64,000 nt of DNA from Acholoe squamosa (lineage: Eukaryota > Annelida > Polychaeta > Phyllodocida > Polynoidae). Shown one piece after another: positions 60,001 through 64,000 of the stretch (position 1 is the first letter of the stretch; every line of letters begins with the position of its first letter). The DNA lies in the NCBI GenBank assembly GCA_949317995.1, contig OX439051.1, positions 38,877,250 to 38,941,249 of the forward strand, given 5' to 3'. The translations under genes were made by a program, and so were the position numbers. The notes below the pieces were generated by a model. That model saw only the letters and a program-made list of their open reading frames with translations, was not told the origin of the DNA and did not search any database.

Positions 60001-60620
60001 TTGTACCTTCATACCCATCATCCAACAACAATGCGTACTCCGTAGACACCAGATCGACATACCCACAGGATGGGTATGGTAAATCAAGTTATGGTAATTC
60101 CTACTTCAAGGACACCTACAATGACCAGATGCAGGGCAGTGTGGGTGACTATGGAAATGATGACAGTCAGGCTTTCTTCCAATCTAGACAGACATATCAG
60201 TACCCAGATTCGCCAACCAACTATGCAAAAAAGCAGTTCCTCGATTCTCTTCCGGATGAAGAGTATGCAAGTAAACCTCTGTATGATCCTAGCATTGAAC
60301 CAGAAGCAGGCTTCCTTGATGGTACTGTAACCAGGGAGAGGGAAGTTTTTCCAATGTTACCAGGTGATATGCAACAAAGTGCTCCAGACACTGGATATAC
60401 TGGTAGATCCTCAGATGGGGTTGAACAAATGTCACATGTGGGAAACAACCAATCAGAGGATAGATCTTTTGGTAGCTCTAAGCATTCCAGCAAATCACAT
60501 CGATTCACTCAGTCCGATCCCTTGAGAAGCAGAAATGATCATTCACATAATGGGAGAGAAAGAAACAAATTTAGCACCAGTCAGCTGATACCCGTTACTG
60601 TCCCCCCAGCAGTCGTATGA
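48007..60620 (+). CDS. Secreted GH18 chitinase with Tyr/Gly/Asn-rich linker and CBM14 domain
   Basis: Eleven coding exons: 48007-48070, 49114-49306, 51404-51524, 51944-52075, 52757-52881, 54352-54475, 55082-55267, 55640-55759, 58354-58832, 59113-59186 and 59515-60620. All have AG/GT borders and consistent phases, for 907 residues. Residues 1-22 are a signal peptide (hydrophobic [11 protein letters not shown]). The GH18 barrel covers about 26-400: [11 protein letters not shown] on strand 1, LIAIGGW, catalytic DGLDLDFE (143-150, acid Glu150), MTYD (220-223) and the barrel-closing Trp370 in MIWALDLDD. Residues 426-636 are Tyr/Gly/Asn/Gln-rich. A six-Cys CBM14 chitin-binding domain spans 637-688, followed by a 219-residue Ser/Asp/Tyr-rich tail. 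All catalytic residues are present, so it should hydrolyse chitin outside the cell. The ATG sits in an exon that starts with an acceptor, so a 5' non-coding exon exists upstream. Confidence 0.93.
48109..48290. mobile_element. CGTAAA/GTATAAGACGC MITE fragment in chitinase intron 1
   Basis: It starts TACCATAATATCCCGCGTATAAGACGC and contains the GTCTTATACG-type blocks of the family. The right end is diverged. Confidence 0.55.
48632..48853. mobile_element. GCATGATGCA-family MITE in chitinase intron 1
   Basis: It starts TTAACCCTTTAAAGGCCGC and ends CCTTGAAGCGTTAACCC, with internal palindromes GAGGGTCGGCATGATGCTCC and CACTTCATGATGCCC. It is non-coding. Confidence 0.75.
48985..49140 (+). repeat. 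Triplicated acceptor and start of chitinase coding exon 2
   Basis: Three successive copies of a pyrimidine tract, CAG, then GTTT(T/G)A(G/T)GGACTATAA(G/A)AGA end their CAGs at 48997, 49053 and 49113 (spacing 56 and 60 bp). Only the third continues into the GH18 reading frame ([10 protein letters not shown]). In the frame set by exon 1 the first copy meets TAA where it runs into the second, and the second copy meets TAA in ATGTATTAA. Duplication of the intron end plus exon start is the simplest explanation. Confidence 0.85.
51944..52075 (+). CDS. Chitinase coding exon 4 (catalytic exon)
   Basis: A 44-codon phase-0 exon (residues 127-170) with the full GH18 signature DGLDLDFE. The acid/base Glu150 and assisting Asp residues are all present, unlike in chitinase-like lectins. 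Confidence 0.92.
53770..54360 (+). repeat. Splice-acceptor minisatellite of chitinase coding exon 6 (13 acceptors, 47-bp unit)
   Basis: The unit CCTTCATATTTCAG + ACACCTTGACTTTATAAACA + TCATGACGTATAA consists of the intron 5 acceptor and the first bases of exon 6. The CAG ends fall at 53787, 53834, 53881 and so on, every 47 bp to 54351, thirteen in all. Units vary by CCTTGAC/CCATGAC and GACGTATAA/GAGGTATAA. The last acceptor (exon from 54352) leads into the true exon, where the sequence changes to GACATATGACC. In the exon 5 frame any earlier acceptor leads to TAA within the next unit (TTA TAA). Confidence 0.95.
55905..55918. promoter_or_regulatory. Canonical X-box palindrome in chitinase intron 8
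   Basis: GTTGCCATGGCAAC is a perfect RFX X-box. An identical 14-mer lies at 61377-61390 in the 3' region. Their flanks differ, and such palindromes can also come from repeats, so function is uncertain. Confidence 0.3.
56480..56870. repeat. 31-bp minisatellite in chitinase intron 8
   Basis: About 12 degenerate copies of GCTGGTATCAGATGATGCTG CTACTTGGTAG. Some units lack AT in GGTATCAG. It lies mid-intron, 0.7 kb from exon 8 and 1.5 kb from exon 9, so it is unlike the exon-boundary arrays. Confidence 0.9.
57230..58135. repeat. Duplicated block of about 150 bp in chitinase intron 8
   Basis: TATAACTGACACATAAGGGG, an ACGTCATGCAGGAGGGG motif, a G-run and CAAGACAACTTACTTTGGTT occur in the same order at about 57238-57392 and 57967-58130. 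The copies differ in G-run length and by a short CAAGACAA duplication. The left parts (TCTATAACTGACACATAAGG) are nearly identical. Confidence 0.85.
58354..58832 (+). CDS. Chitinase coding exon 9 (barrel end and low-complexity linker)
   Basis: Residues 356-514 plus two bases. It contains the final barrel strand MIWALDLDD and then a Tyr/Gly/Asn/Gln-rich linker from about residue 426 ([17 protein letters not shown]). The donor is AAC AT|GTAAGT, so an unspliced transcript would read Met-stop at once. Confidence 0.9.
59515..60620 (+). CDS. Chitinase coding exon 11 (CBM14 and long tail)
   Basis: It encodes residue 540 to the stop. The six cysteines of the chitin-binding Peritrophin-A/CBM14 fold lie at residues 637-688 ([20 protein letters not shown], then KCG, ACEG and TC). 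The 219 residues after it lack Cys and are rich in Ser, Asp, Tyr, Asn and Pro, which is longer than in typical chitinases that end at or near CBM14. Confidence 0.9.
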
Positions 60621-62210
60621 GACTTTCTAACGGTACATAGTGTAAGAACCTGAGAATTCCACACACTAGGAAATATTGTATAGACCTGAGACAGTGAAGT
60701 TTATAACCCTTTAAGGGTGCCATGTGCCTCTACATTCATCTTCCTTTGTCTTCGCATTGCATCAGTATTTGCCTTAATGGACTTCAAGTCTACTTCTCAG
60801 TGCTGTATTCATCTACCAGGCCAGTAACTAGCTAGACTGATTGATTTCTAATTAATAGGCACAAGGATGCATTGGGCATTGTCAGAGAAAAAGAGTTCCA
60901 CCCTGGCTGATATGAAAGTGCAGATGACGTGCTACATGCTAGTTTTAACACCTTGAAAATTGGACAGTTACTAAGGTTTTTGAAGAGAAAACCATAAAAA
61001 ATTAAAAATCAAATGGGGGGAAAGTGTCCTCCGAGGTAAAATGTGATATTTAGAATTGAAGTCATTGGCTTTAAAATGAGGTATAACACTTGCAGATAAC
61101 CCCCCTGGTCTCTGAGATATTGCTTCACGAAAATGGAATGACATAACTGTACTAATACAGCCAATAAGCTCTACCATTCCTTGCTTTAATTAAATCAGGC
61201 ATCTATTAGTATAATGATTTAAAAAATCAATTGAAAAATGGCCAACCCTTTCCATACATTTTGGCATAACTTTGGATCTAGAAATGGTATCTCAATGCTT
61301 TTTTTCAGGGTATGAATCTACACAAATCATTCTATCAATTGACATCAACATTTTTTCTATTTGGAATATTATTTTTGTTGCCATGGCAACCCATATCTCT
61401 GAGAATGATTAGTTTTGGATTCAAAACGTTCCATTTATACTCTATATACACAGGAAGCGCAAAAAAATAGAACGTTTTTGAGAAAACCATCTTTTTCTGT
61501 ATAAAAAATTACATAATAGCAATTTTTGGTCTACTTTTCATGTTTTTAGCCTCTGTGGCTCCCCTAGTGGCCAAATCTATTACTAAAAATCCCGCAGGGA
61601 GGGCCCTTTCCCCTCATTTTGACACAGATCTCACATAGACCATTAACTTATAATTATGGTTCAGAATAGAAATTATGCAGATCGTGGTATTTGGTCCATG
61701 ATATTTTCTGATGCTCCATCATTGAAGAAATTAGGTTTGACCTTTCATGAAAATCAAATCACCCTGTCAAGAGGGATAGTTGCGGCCCTGCATCGACTGT
61801 GTTGATTGGAGGATTTCAACCCCCACCCCAAATTCTCCATGGTACGTTAATGCAAAGTATGCAGCACATAAATGTTTAGGGTGACAAGATGCCTTAGAGG
61901 ATCCTGTTTTTTCGCTACCATGATGCACCAAAACCAATCATGACTATTAAATGGCAATGAGCAGAAAAGCACCATACTCCCCCTAAAGGGTTGATGATGA
62001 TTTTAGTCTTGACTCTTATATCTACCTTTTTCTCGCTGGTAGAAAATGTATGGCAAAATGCAATGACTTCATAAAAATACAATATTTCACAACTACCTAT
62101 TATCTTTATAAAAAGAATAATTCTATACATTTAAATGTGCGGCCATAAAAGGGTAGTAATGCTTGTACATATGTTTGATTTGTTAAAAAATGTTTTTATT
62201 TATGGTTGTT
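60621..62210 (+). other. Chitinase 3' UTR
   Basis: About 1.6 kb of AT-rich sequence without coding signals. It contains the X-box palindrome at 61377-61390 and a GCATGATGCA-family remnant near 61910-61990. Confidence 0.5.
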
Positions 62211-62280
62211 AATAAACTATGTTTGGTGGAGGGAAAAGGTTCGTTTATAAGTCTTGTACTACGTGGATATCTTTAATAAA
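62211..62280 (+). terminator. Likely poly(A) signals of the chitinase gene
   Basis: AATAAA at 62211-62216 and again at 62275-62280, both followed by CTAT and T/G-rich sequence. Confidence 0.5.
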
Positions 62281-64000
62281 CTATATCATTCTACAAGTCC
62301 TATACATTACTATGGTTTTTACTCAAACTTAGCTTTCACTGGAGATTTATCACTTTGTGCATACTTCATGTGTTAAAGGGAAACAGTTTCCTATTCTCAT
62401 GATATAACATTTTGATAGCCTTCATATCAAAGATTCTGGCATAGTCAGCAGCAGGTTTATGTGAAGCATCCGATGATGTAATGATTGTCCCAATGCATCA
62501 AGTGCTGTATTGATAGTGATGTTATCAAAGGACTAGATAAGCCCTTCCAGAAAAAAAGCTACAAATAGCATCTAATTGCATCTTATTAGTGCTATGTAAG
62601 CACTACTTGGATGCAATTTGCCCAATGTTGATGTTATCAGATAAGCCTGTTGCTCTCGTCTATGATAATAGATATTTTCATAAACTATGTCAGAATCTTT
62701 CTACTTTATACAAATGCTATGAAAATACGCCATCACGAAAGTGGGGCAATTATTCCCTCAAACCTCATTCCATTTACCTTGCATAGGATCTACCACTTAT
62801 TTGATTACGAGCATTTTATTTGGTGCACTCCTCTCTTTCTGTGCCTCTCATAGTTCTTTTCTTCTGTGACACTTCTGTATTACCAATATGATGAGTTCTA
62901 TTAGAAGGGATGTATAAAAGGAAAAAAATAACTATCCCCAGGGGGCATTTCTCAATAATGCCAATTGAGAAATTCCATCCAGACAAAATTCTAACTGAAA
63001 TATCAAAAGATGATTCAGGACATATTAAGTCATACCTAAATATGGCCTTTTATTAAAGTTTGTAACACTGTTGCCATTGAGGGTTCACACGCTTCCTCAT
63101 TGTGTGTACAGTGTAAACAGCACTGGTGGTTAGTCAAAGTGCTGGTTCCACTGCCGTCAGCTGGGCAAATTCTTGCTAATCTCACTTTTTTTTTCTAGAC
63201 TTTTGCAATTATTATAAATCATCGGATTAGTGAATGCTCGCCTGACCGATGGAAGTGGAGCCAGCGCTCAAAGGCGTTGTGCTATTACCAGTGATAAGAC
63301 TGGTTTTTAATTGACCAACACTATTCTGACGATTCCATAGATCTACTATTGCATTTCAAATTTAAATCAAGGTATGGTGTAAATTCTGAGATCAGTGGCA
63401 GTCGATGCGAATACAGTCTGATAGAATATTCCTTCTGGTTCCATTGCTGTCAGTCGGGTAAATTTTTGTTAATCCAACAGAGTTTTTCGATACTTTTGCG
63501 GAAATTCGGCCGACCGATGGAGATGAAACCAATGCTTTATTAAAGCCAAATGAACACCCCATTCTTTAAAATGTCTTAAGGTCCCAACGATTACATATAA
63601 CACCATCTGACCTGTCAGGCTTGTCTCATATGAAAAGCTGCATATAAATTATACTTACTCTTGCTTGGATCAAACCAATCTGACATGAAAATAATGGTTA
63701 TACATGTACTAGGATCTGAAGCACAGAGATTAACGACTACAGTGTACATGTAAATAGGCATGGTTATATCATAAGATACAACATGTATAATGATGTATCA
63801 GAGGTTGTTTCCAAAAACAACTTGTATATCTTTTCACACCTTTCAAAAAACCTTTTATGAGCTACCAGAGGTATGAAAATATCTATTGTATTACTGTTTC
63901 AAAGTATGAAAACCCCACCTATATATAAGCCACATTTAGGGTTATATCGCGTGCCTTATAGATATGCATTTATTTATGGTATGGCTCATTTGACATCAGA
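62281..64000. other. Right-end non-coding stretch with two GCTGGTTCC MITEs
   Basis: Two short inverted-repeat elements (63140-63268 and 63435-63536) share GCTGGTTCCA(C/T)TGC(C/T)GTCAG ends with the element in MYO3 intron 4. A diverged GTATAAG-type fragment lies near 63912-63985. No gene was recognised. Confidence 0.5.
63140..63536. mobile_element. Two GCACTGGTTCC-family MITEs
   Basis: Copies at 63140-63268 and 63435-63536, each starting CTGGTTCCA and ending with an inverted GGAGCCAGCGC or GAAACCAATGC, with CGACCGATGG just inside. The same family as 3669-3799. Confidence 0.65.

Noticed and set aside
55905..61390. X-box palindromes at 55905 and 61377 as chitinase regulators
   Set aside because: GTTGCCATGGCAAC is self-complementary and also found in repeats; positions in an intron and a 3' UTR give no clear role.

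Overview
This is intron-rich, AT-leaning metazoan nuclear DNA, about 40% GC outside one GC-rich retrotransposon. There are no bacterial features. The proteins (a MYO3-type kinase, a secreted GH18 chitinase with a CBM14 domain), the many short inverted-repeat elements, and above all several minisatellites built on splice-acceptor boundaries suggest a marine invertebrate. From memory, amphioxus (Branchiostoma) has described minisatellites of this exon-boundary kind ('mirages', first noted at Adh), so amphioxus is my leading guess. The sequence alone does not prove the species. Layout, left to right: 1-2410 is a 50-bp minisatellite, probably in a MYO3 intron. 3322-5481 (minus) holds the first five coding exons of a class III myosin; they encode the N-terminal kinase from Met1 through the APE motif, and the rest of the gene lies left of the window. 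5481-7625 is a roughly 69-bp array of 32 units, each a copy of the acceptor and start of MYO3 coding exon 1. 7640-22190 has no recognisable coding exon. It is full of MITE and foldback families and has a promoter-like patch near 11.5 kb with two consensus RFX X-boxes and a CRE. 22233-23763 (plus) is a small unrecognised two- or three-exon gene. 23764-33180 is repeat-rich intergenic DNA. 33181-46133 is a nested transposon nest: a foldback element carries a complete 11.1-kb Ty3/gypsy LTR retrotransposon (33437-44534, minus, LTRs apparently identical, GTAT target duplication) in its left arm and a 994-bp inverted-repeat element in its right arm. A decayed LINE reverse-transcriptase fragment (about 47570-47960, minus) abuts the first coding exon of the chitinase. 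48007-60620 (plus) is a complete 11-coding-exon chitinase gene of 907 codons, with likely polyadenylation signals at 62211 and 62275. The main unusual signal is the repeated multiplication of 3' splice sites. 32 acceptors are stacked at MYO3 coding exon 1, 13 at chitinase coding exon 6, and 3 at chitinase coding exon 2. In each case the unit contains the intron end plus the first tens of bases of the exon, and the copy next to the true exon is the terminal one. In both chitinase arrays an upstream acceptor leads to a premature stop, so the splicing machinery must pick the last of many near-identical sites. In MYO3 the extra copies would only lengthen the 5' UTR and add upstream ATGs. The second notable item is the gypsy element: its pol frame continues about 1,200 codons past the integrase into an Arg/Ser/Pro-rich region with two C2H2 zinc fingers, and its protease carries one in-frame TGA. 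All splice sites were read by eye; no alignment or database search was run.
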